A stretch of DNA of 64,000 nucleotides, from the NCBI GenBank assembly GCA_949317995.1, contig OX439036.1, positions 107,363,669 to 107,427,668 on the forward strand. The letters are read 5' to 3'. Below are positions 1-12,300 of this stretch, piece by piece. Position 1 is the stretch's first letter, and each line of letters begins with the position of its first letter. A program made the position numbers and the translations under genes. The DNA is from Acholoe squamosa. Taxonomy: Eukaryota; Annelida; Polychaeta; Phyllodocida; Polynoidae. Under the pieces are notes generated by a model that had not been told where the DNA came from, ran no database searches, and was given only the letters and a program-made list of their open reading frames with translations.

Positions 1-94
1 TGTGTCTATGACTAAGTGTAATGTAGTTTTCGTGCCAAAAATATGATCTTAGCTGTAGAATAGCATTAAACATCAATATCTCACTCACTCACTA
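1..94 (+). mobile_element. SINE-like element with ACTC tail, 3' part
   Basis: This is the right end of a repeat seen six times in CAD introns: gtaatgtagttttc, then ttagctgt, then attaaacatc and a run of cactcact. The left part is outside the window. Confidence 0.7.
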
Positions 95-123
95 AATAAT
101 ATGCTTGCTTTCTTGTCTCCCAG

Positions 124-370
124 TACTGAAGTCATGGTTCGTAAGGCACGGGAGGAACTCAATGTACGTCCGTGGGTTAAACAAATCGACACAGTGGCCG
201 CAGAGTGGCCAGCGTTCACCAACTACCTCTACCTGACATACAACGGTGCCGAGCACGACCTCGACTTCCCCGGCGGGTACTCTATGGTGCTCGGGTCAGG
301 CGTGTATCGTATTGGCAGCAGCGTGGAGTTTGATTGGTGTGCTGTGGGATGTATCCGTGAGCTCAGACGG
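124..370 (+). CDS. CAD: CAD exon a (CPSase)
   Basis: It encodes [12 protein letters not shown], then [11 protein letters not shown], ending [14 protein letters not shown]. The first base completes a codon begun in an upstream exon outside the window. The acceptor is ctcccag and the donor gtaggt, leaving phase 0. A SINE-like tail ends about 30 bp before the acceptor. Confidence 0.95.
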
Positions 371-3300
371 GTAGGTGTGAGATTATTTGCTAAAATTTGC
401 AGAAGTTCTAGAGTAAATTGACATTTAGGAAGAGAAGATAAATAAGAAAATGGTATTTAATTTATGGCAGTGGTATTTCTAAGACTCCTTATAGATCAGA
501 AGGTGGTATAATGAGTGCAATTAATCATTCAGTTCGCCCTGATCACCGCAAGTTCTCAAGAGGCAGTATGATGCTTAAGAGGGAATGGGTTTCAAGCTCT
601 CGTGCCCCTGAGAAGAAATTCCACTTGTAAGGATCTAATTGTGACATGCCTTAAATGTAATATTATTTTCAAAGGCTTACTTTTTATCTTTCACAGTTGA
701 ACCGTAAGACGATCATGGTGAACTGTAACCCCGAGACAGTGAGCACGGACTATGACATGTGCGACAGGCTCTACTTTGACGAGATATCGTTTGAAGTCGT
801 GATGGACATCTACAACTTGGAGCACCCCGAGGGAATCATTCTTTGTATGGGAGGCCAACTGCCAAATAACATAGCCATGGATCTGTACAGGCAGAGGGTA
901 GGTGTCTTTTCCAATACCATTTGATACTACTGCTATCCAAATGTATCCCATACATAATTTTAATGGCATGAAATCAAGAGTAAGGGAAGGGAAACTATTA
1001 AAGGAATTCAGCTGTCTGGCCCTATCGAGTATAAAGTGCTCCAGACTGAATATTTCTTCTCTTGTTAGCCATCACTTGGAATATTTAGTATTTTAAGGCG
1101 AACTCTTGAAGAAAAACCCAGTTTGGAGCAATGCCGGTGAACCGCTGAATATATATCCACTGTGAAGTAATGCTTTAGTTTTTATCTTTCACCCAATAAT
1201 ACTCACACCACAGTGATTTCTTTATTGTTGATAGGCACGCATTCTCGGGACATCCCCTGAGAGTATTGATGGAGCGGAGAACCGGTTCAAGTTCTCCCGT
1301 CTTCTGGACACCATTGGAATCTCACAGCCCCGATGGAGGGAACTCACCGACATTGAGGTGGGCATCTATTATCTGCATTTTTTTTTTCATTTTAATTTGT
1401 ATTGATAATCAATGAGGAATGTCTTCAGATTTTTTTTTTATTTCAGATTCAAAGCCATATACATTTTACAAAACTCTTATTTATTTAGTGGCTTCTGTTT
1501 GATCATTTAAAGGAAATTTGTACTAGGTGATGTCACAGCTGTGGATAATTACTGTGTCTAAATTTGGTCCTTAGTAATTTCCTTCACTTTGGACTACGTG
1601 TACGGCACACACATTAACCTTGTAGGTCCACTGATCCCTTGTAGCATTCATTACTCACTAGGGGGTGACAACCTTCAAGTACAAAATTGTCAATGTTTGA
1701 ATTGTTGAATTTAAAGCATAACATTAGATAATATAATGAATTTTTGAACCTATTGGTTTATTTATAAAAAGGTCCTTGTAGTTTTTATCTTTGTTACAAA
1801 TATTAGAAAATGTTAAAAATGTTCCTCTGCAGACATAGGAATATTGTTGCATTTGGCTTTTGTATTACACATATTTCATCTCTATTGCTATAAGGGTTTA
1901 TGGGGGATAACACTTTTTTAACATAGTGCTCTGCTACCCATTATAAAAGATATTGAAAAGCATGTTTGGCCTGTATATCCTTTAGCAACGTATATCAATC
2001 TACCCTATGCTTAAGCCATACCCTCATATAGGCCGCACCTGAGTTGCTGGCTTGGCTGGCTTTCCTATAAGCCACAGTTTGGGCCTGAAAAGGCCCATAC
2101 TATGTGTGCAGAGCCCTGCATATAAGCCTTAACTTGAGTTACTGAGTAAACTGGTTAACTCGAAAAGAGTTATAGGAGACGACTATGGGTCCCCTCATAT
2201 TCAGTCATTTTGGTGGTGCGAATAAGTTTAAAAAAAGATGGAAATCTTATATATGAGAGGCAGAATTACTTACTGAATTTGTAGTGCCATTAAAGGAAGA
2301 GATGTAGGGGTCTCGCAAGAAAAGGTATTTCAGTACCAGCTTTTGTAAATTTTGAGTAATTGTCTATATTCTGCAGAGTCAGTTGGTTAGCGGCCATAAG
2401 ACACTTTTTGCCTGCAATGGTGAAGGTATATGATGTTGATCCATGTATCAACTTTCCCGCCTTTTTTGGCAGTGTGGTGCGAATAGAGCAGTTTTGGCGG
2501 GAGTTATGCGAATAGTGGCTTGGTGGTGCCAATAACATGGGTGAGGGAGTGCTGATGTCAGACCACAAGCTAGACTTGCTCAAGGCTATTGATTTATTTC
2601 TTTTCGAGTTACGAGCAATGCACATTGCTGCCCTATATTTCCCGTATATCAGTATATGAACATTTCCATCTACAGACAGCCAAACAGTTCTGTGAGGAGG
2701 TGGGGTACCCGTGTCTGGTGAGACCGTCGTACGTCCTGAGTGGTGCTGCCATGAACGTCGCTCACTCACACGCCGACCTGGAGACCTACCTTACCAAGGC
2801 CACCGGTGTCTCCAAGGACCACCCCGTTGTCATCTCCAAGTTCATCCTTGAAGCCAAGGTCAGTGAAATAGATCTTAAACTTTAAGTGGCAGGATTGCAA
2901 CCCAGGCAAGATGGTTGAAGTATATCCTAGTGATACCAAATTTATGACTCGAGGATCGATATGGCAACTTTACTGACTGTTATGTCTCATGTATAAGGTT
3001 TCACAGATAAGCTGGGCTTCCCTAGCCCACTTAAAAGGGTCTATTCCTCCTCTTTTCTATCCCCTCGGGATGTGTGTGGTGCACATATGCGCAGGCACTG
3101 GCACATTCCCCTGTGAAATTGTGTAATGTAGTTCTCGCCATGAATATGACCGTAGCTGTCGAAATGGCGTTAAACATCTATTACTCACTCACTCACAGAT
3201 AAGCTGCGCATTATGTGTTAGGTACTTACATATTTCACATAAAGGTGTGATCGTGTGTGTATGGGGGGCGGGGGGTGCCACCATGGGCATTAAAAAGAAT

Positions 3301-6300
3301 TGTGCAATTCCACCACCCCTTGATCCCATGAATAATGATGACAATGAATAGTTTTCTGAGTGTAACAAAACAAAATATTTACAGGAAATTGACGTAGATG
3401 CTGTGTGCTCGGAGGGTGATGTGCTCTGTATGGCTGTATCGGAACACGTGGAGAACGCTGGCGTGCACTCTGGAGACGCGACCCTCATCACCCCACCCCA
3501 GGATCTCAATGAGGAGACGCTCATCAAGATAAGACAGATCACATGTGCCATCGGCCGCGCCCTGGAAGTGTCGGGTCCGTTCAACATGCAGCTTATTGCT
3601 AAGGTAAGTGGATTTACAGAGATGTCACTTTTGCAGGAAATCCTACTTTTTAGCAGAACTTAAATCTTTCCTAAAACAAATTCATGTCCTACAGGAAATT
3701 AATCAAAATCAGGATATAAGCATGGTTATAACAAGTTATGATAGCGACCATCAAACTGTTATTCTGGACAGACTTACTGTTACTGTCTTCTAGATTTACT
3801 TTCTCACAGACATGTTTTAATGCTTGAACTTTTTCAGGCAGACCAGTGAAATCTGGAAATATAAGACATTCAATATTATGATATAAAAATAATAGAATAA
3901 GATATTAGTATTGTTTTATCTTTTTGCATTCCAGGACAACCAGTTGAAGGTTATAGAATGTAACCTGCGAGTATCGCGGTCCTTCCCATTTGTCTCTAAG
4001 ACGCTCGATCATGACTTCATCGCCATGGCGACTCAGGTGATCACGGGTGAGGAGCCGGAGCCTGTCGATGTCCTGGCTGGCTGCGGCAAAGTAGGAGTCA
4101 AGGTACGACCACTGTTATATAGGCTCGACTAGCGTAATACCTCACGTTTAAGGAACACCTCACTTATTGGGCACACCCTAAGTTCATGTCTTCTAGAGAA
4201 CCTTAGAGACGCCGGTGGCCCCCGGGCGGTTGCCTTGGTGCATCTGGGATAATATTTTGGTCACGTTAGAAGCATTCTATAAGTATTAATCCTCATGTAT
4301 AAAGTGCAACCCTAAATATAGCTGATCATATACCATATTCATTCTAATAAGCGCACATGTGGAAAATCAATTGTTAGATGCTCAATTCCTTTAATCAAAA
4401 AATAATTCTAATAAGCACACCTCCTGAAGCCATGAAATCTTTGTTTTTGCCCTCAAGAGTCTTAATTTTTCAGTCTTTATTTTTACACATCTTTTGTGTA
4501 AATTGACATACGGGGGGTGTGCTCATGGCCCAAAAAGAGGGGTGTGCGCTTATTAGAGCATGTGCCCTTATTAGAATGAATATGGTAAACCATCTAAGGC
4601 GCACTACCGTAATCTCCCGCGTATAAGGCGCGTCTTATACGGGGGGTTTTAGTTCTCATTGGATCAACAAGAGGGACACCAAGACCTTTCTTTTGATATC
4701 TTACATGCCCCCTTGGTCAAAATAGGACAAAATGGGGCCCAGGAGGGCCCAAGGTGGCCCAAGCTACCCATAGGTTTTTGAATTTTGAAAATTCATTCAG
4801 TAGAACCAAAGTTATGAATTTTTAATTTTTTTGAGAATTTTCCAAAACTCTAGGTGCGCCTTATACGCGGGCTGCGCCTTATACACGGTAGATTACGGTA
4901 GATGTCCATCCTCGCGTATAAGCCTCGCCTTATATGCAGGGTATTTTGCTACGTCCTCAGGGGTGTGAAATTTCCGTGGAAACGCGGAATTCCGCATTTT
5001 TGATGCTCACATGGACCATTCCTGAGATCTGTGCAAATCCACTGAGAAAATGAATTACCGTAATCTCCCGCGTAGAAGACGCGGTGCGCGTAGAAGACGC
5101 TCCCCAAACTCAGGGTATCCTGGTTCGCGTAGAAGACGCATCCAACCCCTCTGAATCGAATTGTAAAAAAACCCCCGTACAAGACGCCCCCCCAACTCAG
5201 CAGGGGGGGGTTCACGTATAAGACGCACCCCCCCCCCTCCACCCCCAAAAAATTGTCAACCTGTTGAGTCTATGCTGTCATCGGCACACGGTCGGCTTGA
5301 ACCCGCCGAGCGCGTCGACACCTCCCGGTCTGCCGCGGCGCTAGCGCTATGAGGCTATGCTGTCATCGGCCCACGTGTTCCCTACAGCCCGGCAAGCCAT
5401 GTCGCTTTGTCTATAGTGTCAACCTGTTGAGTCTGTGCTGTCATCGGCCCACGGTCGGCTTGAACCCGCCGAGCGCCCGTACACCGACCGGGCTGCCGTG
5501 GTGAGGGCTCTATGAGTTCAAGCTGTCATCGGCACACGGTGTGACGGTCGGCGTCAAACCCGCTGAGCGCCCGTACACCGACCGGGCTGCCGCGGTGCTG
5601 GCTCTATGAGTTCAAGCTGTCATCGGCACACGGTCGGCGTCAAACCCGCCGAGCGCCCGTCGACACCTCCCGGTCTGCCGCGGTGCAGGCTCTATGAGTT
5701 CAAGCTGTCATCGGCACACGGTCGGCGTTTTGCCCGCCAAGCGCGTCGACACCTCCCGGGCTGCCGCGGTGCAGGCTCTATGAGTTCAAGCTGTCATCAG
5801 CGCATTTTCCCAAATGAGATGTTGGAAAACCCCGCGTATAAGACGCACCCCCAACTTGAGGAAATCCTATAAGACGCACAAGGCATTTGTTTGGCGTAGA
5901 GGACGCGTCTTATACGCGGGAGATTACGGTAGCATTTATTGGGGGGGGGTGGGGGGTTCTTAGAAATTTCCAAATGTTAGATCTAATGTCAGCCCAAATG
6001 GAGGTAGATAAGTATCCTAATGGTAAATTGTGGCCTCATTGTACACTAGAGAGTAATTATATAATATAGCCAATTGAATAGTTAGATCATTTATCTTATG
6101 TAATAATTTGAACTAGAAATCCTTGTGAGGTGGTATAATGCGCTTCAGAGGAAACTGTTTTCGGGATTTCACACCCCTGGTCCTGCAATTCCCTGCATAT
6201 ACGGCACATCCTCGTATGAACTGCACCCTGAGTGTGTAGATTAAATGAAACCACATAACTTTTATTCTAATCAATACCAGGACGTTACTTGTTGTGGTGT

Positions 6301-9300
6301 GAGTGTTCAACTGTCATATTGATTTGCTTGTCTGCAGGTGCCAATGTTCTCCTATAGCCGGCTGCCGGGTGCGGATGTGTTACTCGGTGTGGAGATGGCG
6401 TCCACGGGTGAGGTGGCGTGTTTCGGGGCTAGCCGGGAAGATGCCTACATCAAGGCCCTTATGTCGACAGGGTTCACGATACCCGAGAAGAACATCCTCC
6501 TCTCTATCGGAAGCTACAAGGTACTGTGTCATTAGCTGAAGCTACTGACATGTAACATGCCTTAACATGGTTTTCTTTATGTGACGAGCACTTAGAGTGA
6601 AAGGATTCTTGTATTGAGCAAAGTTTCTGGTCTTCCTCACCTTTCTATGTTATGTAAATTTTCAGATTTTTTGAGTTGCACTAATGAAGTGCTAGTGATC
6701 TCCTAACCAGCACTTCAATGGTGCATCATAACGACCCTGCGGAAGTGACTCAACCCTGTAGGGTCAGCATGATGCATGAATGTAGCCCTGGCAATAAGTA
6801 CCGTATTCATTCTAATAAGCACACATGTGCGGAAATTTAATTGTTATATTCTCAAAACATCAATCCAAAAATTAGTTCTAATAAGCTCACCCCCTAAAGC
6901 CTAGAAATTGTTGTTTTTGTCCTCATAATTATTGTTTTTGTCCTCAAAATCCCTATTTTTGTAGTGCATTTGCATGATTTGAGGTCCCAAAAGGTTGGGG
7001 TGCGCTTATTAGAGCAGGTGCGCTTATTAGAATGAATACGGTAACTCATCAAGGCTGCTGTATTCATGCATCATGCAGCTGTGTGCATCTTATGGACAAT
7101 ATTAGGGTCCCACTGATCACTTAAAAGCCAGTTAAACCTTTTTTTCTTTAAAGGTCAGTTAAAAGTCAGTTAAAACAATATTTTGGGAAAAAGTCAGTTA
7201 AAAGTCGAATTAATTTAGGGGGTTAATTGTCAAATTCTAAAATGCTTGTGCGCGAGAGTGGATAATTTTTTTTTCGTGTTCCCCGTAAATCATCTGCTAT
7301 TGGGTCAGTTAAAAGTCAATAAATGTCAGGTAAAAGTCAGTTAAAACCATGATCCATAAATAGTGGGAACCCTGAATATGCAATGGTGACATTCTTTTTC
7401 AGCAAAAGAACGAGCTCCTGTCGACGGTGCTTAAGTTGGACAGTATGGGGTACAAGTTGTACGCTAGTATGGGAACCGCTGACTTCTACAACGAACACGG
7501 AATCAAGGTACACTGGTTTCATCTATACAGAATCAATGTCTTTTATAATTAGAAATGCCTAGTTTTAACAGAAATTTCTGGTTTCCCTTGAGATTTCTTC
7601 ATTCAATCATGTTAATTTCCATAGAAAACAAGTGTCCAAAACTTTTCTAGGTTTTGTTGGCTAGTGAGTGGCAAAGGCGTCCAGTAGGAGTTTTTTTGAT
7701 TGGATAAATTCTGCGATTGACAGATGAAGGCTGGCTTTCCTAGCCCATATAAAAGGGTCCAAATCTCATCTTTTCTGTCCCCTCTTTGCATGTGGTGCAC
7801 ATATGTGCGGGCACAAACACATTCGTCTGTGAAATTGTGCACTGTAGTTTTCTCGCCTTAATAAGACCTTAGCTGTTGAAATGGCGTTAAACATCTATTA
7901 CTCACTCACAGATGAAGGCAGTAGACTGGCCGTATGAAGACACTGGTAACAAGAAGCAGAACGGCGTCCAGCAGCGATCTATCGCCGACTACCTGTCTGA
8001 GAACAAGTTTGACTTGGTCATCAACCTACCCATGAGGAACGGAGGAACCCGTGCAGCATCATCATTCATGACACAAGGGTAGGTCACATGATAATGCTAA
8101 GTTACATGACATAGGTGTAAGTCACATAATGCAGGGGAAGGTCACATAACATGGGTAGGTCACATGACACAATGGTAAATCACATGACAGGGATATAATC
8201 ACATGACACGGGGAAAAGATCACATGACACATGGGAAGAGATCACATGATACAAGGTAGGTCACATGACAGGGATAGGACACATGACAGGTGTAGATCAC
8301 AACATGACAGGGGTAGGTTGCACGACACGGGTAGGACACATGACAGGTGTAGATCACATGACAGGGGTAGGTTGCATGACATAGGGGTAGGACACATGAC
8401 AGGGGTAGACCACATGACAGGGGTAGGGTGCATGACATAGGGGTGGCTTGTAGGTCATATGACAGACATGACACAGGGGTAGGTCATCTGACACAGGTAA
8501 GTCATATGACACAGGGGTAGGTCACATGACACAGGTGTCAAACATATGGCCCTGGGGTAGGTCACATGATCCTGGCATAGGTCATTTACCCAGGGAAAGG
8601 TCACATAACCCATGGTTAAGTCACATGACCCAGGGCTGTGTGTCATAGATAGGTCACATGACATTGGAATAGGTCACTGTACACAGGGGCACATTTAACA
8701 CAAGGTCACATCATGTCACAGATGTAGATCATGTGACTAAATGGTAGGGATTAATAGTAACCAACAAACTAAAACTGAATAACCCCTGTTAATGCCTTAG
8801 GTACCGTACACGTCGTATGGCAGTGGACTACTCGGTGCCCCTGATTACAGACGTGAAGTGCACAAAGCTGATTGTAACAGCGCTACACAGGGCGGGTGGA
8901 CCCCCCATGATGAACACCAGCCAGGACTGTATGGCCTCCCAGAAGATTGTACGCCTACCCGGTAAGAGGAATAGCGCCTTTTTTGTGTTGTTTTGCCGAA
9001 ATAATCTATGAAGGCATTTGACTTTTCCGAATGTGTCTTAAGATTCTGATGTTTGAAGGTGAAATGAGTCACCCATGTAAAACCATTAACAGGCTGGGAT
9101 GGGGGCTGTTAGACTTTGAATATATAGCTCCATGCCATTCATCTCAAATATTGCCCAGAGAAGAGATTCATGCAATATGCAGTGTCAAGTTCAAGTTTCA
9201 AGAGATTTTATTGAACTAGGAAAAAACTTACAGGATCGCCATCTCAGCGCTCTTCCTGCATCGCCCACCTAGGGAGCTTGTGTGAGTGCAGACTCCACAG

Positions 9301-12300
9301 GTAGCTTAGCAGAATTATAGAGCTTAGATTAACAAAGACTTACATGTATGTAAGCTTAAGGGTGCACAGTTTGTGAAATGCAACAACTGGGTAAGCTTGT
9401 AAAATATAACAATAAGTTGACAAGTTGAGCACAGTAAGAAGGGCAATACAAGAACAAGAGACAGGACAGAACAGGGGAGTGGTAGCTTTACATTTCCGCA
9501 CATTGGAGAAAAACTTTAATAGCATGGATACTGGTAAACATACACGTATACAAAGTCTGTCTAAGGTATGATAGGGATCTATGGTATGACCATAGTATGC
9601 TATAACCGTCATAGAGCAAACAGGGGATGTCAGGCTGCCAGGTAGAGGTGAAGTAGGCAATAAGTGTCTTAGATGTGTCTTCAGCTCCCACTCCTGTGCA
9701 TGGATGACAATGTTCAAAATGTTACTAAGTTGCAAATATAAACTCAAATTCCACATGTATATGTTTTAGATTACTGTTAGTTTGTATTTAACTGTTACTG
9801 TGTCTGTTACAGGTTTGATAGATGTCCACGTCCATTTCCGTGTCCCAGGGGCGAGTCACAAGGAGGACTTTGCCTCGGGTACGGCGGCTGCTCTAGCGGG
9901 AGGTCTGACCATGATCCTCGCCATGCCAAACACTAACCCTGCTATTGTCGACAAGGCTGCACTAGCACTGGAACAGAAGGTAAAGTATTGATTTGCATTG
10001 CACAAAGGTGCTTCTTCTTTTTTTTTATTTCTACATTGAATTCTAATGGTTACCAATGGTAGATAGAAAAGGAGAGATCCTGGGAGCAATCTGTACTTCA
10101 TATTGCAATTTTTCAAAATTGTCTCTCAACCCTGATATTAATCAATCTCTTTGTCAAAGGAATTCGCTTTCATGGCTAAAAAGTTAAAAGACATGAATGT
10201 AAGTAAAAAAGAAACCAAGTAAAGTTTACATAGTGTTACCAATTGTCTTTTACATCATTATAGATAGCGGCAGCAGAGGCACGTTGTGACTATGGCCTGT
10301 TTGTGGGAGCATCGTCAGAGAACTCGGCCACCTTACCGGCGCTCGCATCTGAAGCGGTGGCACTTAAGATGTACCTCAATGAGACGTATACCACCCTGAG
10401 GATGGACGATGTCAGCTCCTGGATGAAGGTAGGGAAAGAAGGTTCCCATAGTCAAATGTTGAAGTTGTCTCACAAAAAAAAACTATAGATGTCTAACTAG
10501 AACCAGTAAGCGTCGGATATTGTGAATAAAATCATCAAAACATATTTTAAGCGCCCAAAATTATTTTGACCTCCAAAATAACCGTAAAATATCCATATTA
10601 ATAAGCACCCCACCCTTTGCCTAAGTGACAAAACTGTTGAGAAAATTATAGTGGGAAAGGTCTTTAAAACTATTAGGCTGATCAGGCATGAATTGGGCCG
10701 CTGTTGTCTAGTCTTATCTAGCTTCCTACTTGAGATGAAAGCATATATCTCTGAGAAGTTGAAAGAAATGATTTTAACCATCATTTTATATTAACATGAA
10801 AATAGCTTTTAGTATTCCTGTGTTTCAGCACTTTGAACATTGGCCTAAGAGCATGCCTATCTGTGCACACGCTGAGGGACGTACAACGGCGGCTGTCATC
10901 CTATTGACTGAGCTGTACCAGCGTCCCGTGCATATCTGTCATGTAGCACGCAAAGAGGAGGTAGGTTATGGAATCTGTATTATCCAGGCGTCCCTAGTTA
11001 ACCTTAACTCTTGAAGGGCCGCTGATGCAGGAGTGTGTTCATTGGTCAGCATGATGCACCATTGAAGTGCTGGTGAGACTGTTCGCCAACACTGGTGCAT
11101 CATGTCGACCCTCCGAGATAGTGTCAGTCCCACAGGGTCGTCATGATGCTTGTATGCAGCCCTGGCTAGCTACTCGCCAGGGCTGCATTCATGCATCATA
11201 ACAAACAATGGGTATGGCTTTAAAAGGGTGTTTATCTCCCCTTTCCTATCCTTTCTGTGTGTCTCGTGTACATATCCGTGGGTACTGACACATGTCAGAC
11301 ATGTCAATCTAATGTAGTTTTCTCACCATGAATTAAACTTTAGCTTTTGTACTGACATTACTCACTCACTCTGCCTTAACCTTCTAAGTACCAAGCTACG
11401 GCATGATAGGCTCATGCTCGGTTGTCTTTACTCCACACTAGAATCTTCTAGTACAGTACGGTTCTAGGGTTAAATGCTGGAGTACAAGCCAGACCCAAAG
11501 TCAAGAAGAAGCCGCAGAAGGCCTCTGTAATAGTATAAGCCACATTTTATAAATGTAGTTATATACTTTTATGATTGTGGTAATAATATTTAATTTGTTC
11601 CGTCATTTACCAGATCCTGGTGATAAAGGCAGCTAAGAACCGTGGACTTCCGGTGACATGTGAGGTGGCGCCCCATCACCTGTTCCTCACCGAGGATGAC
11701 GTTGAGACGATTGGCACTGGCCGGGCCCGCGTCTGTCCTCGTCTGGTCTCCAAGGAGGACCAACAGGCACTGTGGGACAATATGGACATCATTGACTGCT
11801 TCGCAACTGACCACGGTATGTGTGACGTTTTTATGGGGGGCCCTGCCATGCTTTATCGATGTCTGGCTATACAGAAAGACCCCCCATTCTTTGCATAGGG
11901 TTTGGCCAAAACATTAAGACAAAGTTGGTGCTTGATAGCAGACATGTGGAGGTAAATGCAGGAAATCTGAGAGTAGTGTGAGAAAGTTTTTGTACCTACA
12001 ATTTCCAGGAATTGTTGAAATTTGATGTGGAAAGTTTAGAAAAGGTGAGATTTGTGAAAGCTTTCCAAATGGTCCATAGAGCTCTATACTAAATTGACTT
12101 TTTTTTATTAATGTAATCAGGAGCTTCCTTTTGGGTTAGTTGTGAGATCAGTGGACATGGGTGTTGTTTCAAGAACAGATACTAGGTTGTTTATTTCATA
12201 GTTAACAGTTGTAGATAGACCAAAATAGACCAGTATAGCTGTATTTATTAGTAATGTTGGATTAAGAAACAGGTATCTGTTATTGCGAAATAATAGTATG

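Noticed and set aside
2290-2769. 159-residue frame on - overlapping a CAD exon
   Set aside because: It runs through a MITE and antisense to CAD exon d; codon and homology evidence favour CAD.
5606-5872. Open frame of 88 residues with repeated [12 protein letters not shown]-like sequence
   Set aside because: It lies wholly in the GC-rich minisatellite of a MITE, and a frame of the same kind appears on - in the inverted copy at 15014-15466. Produced by the repeat, not a gene.
8220-8474. Open frames on both strands (CHVTY/GRDHM repeats)
   Set aside because: Translation of the 20-bp minisatellite; no start context, and they lie inside a CAD intron.
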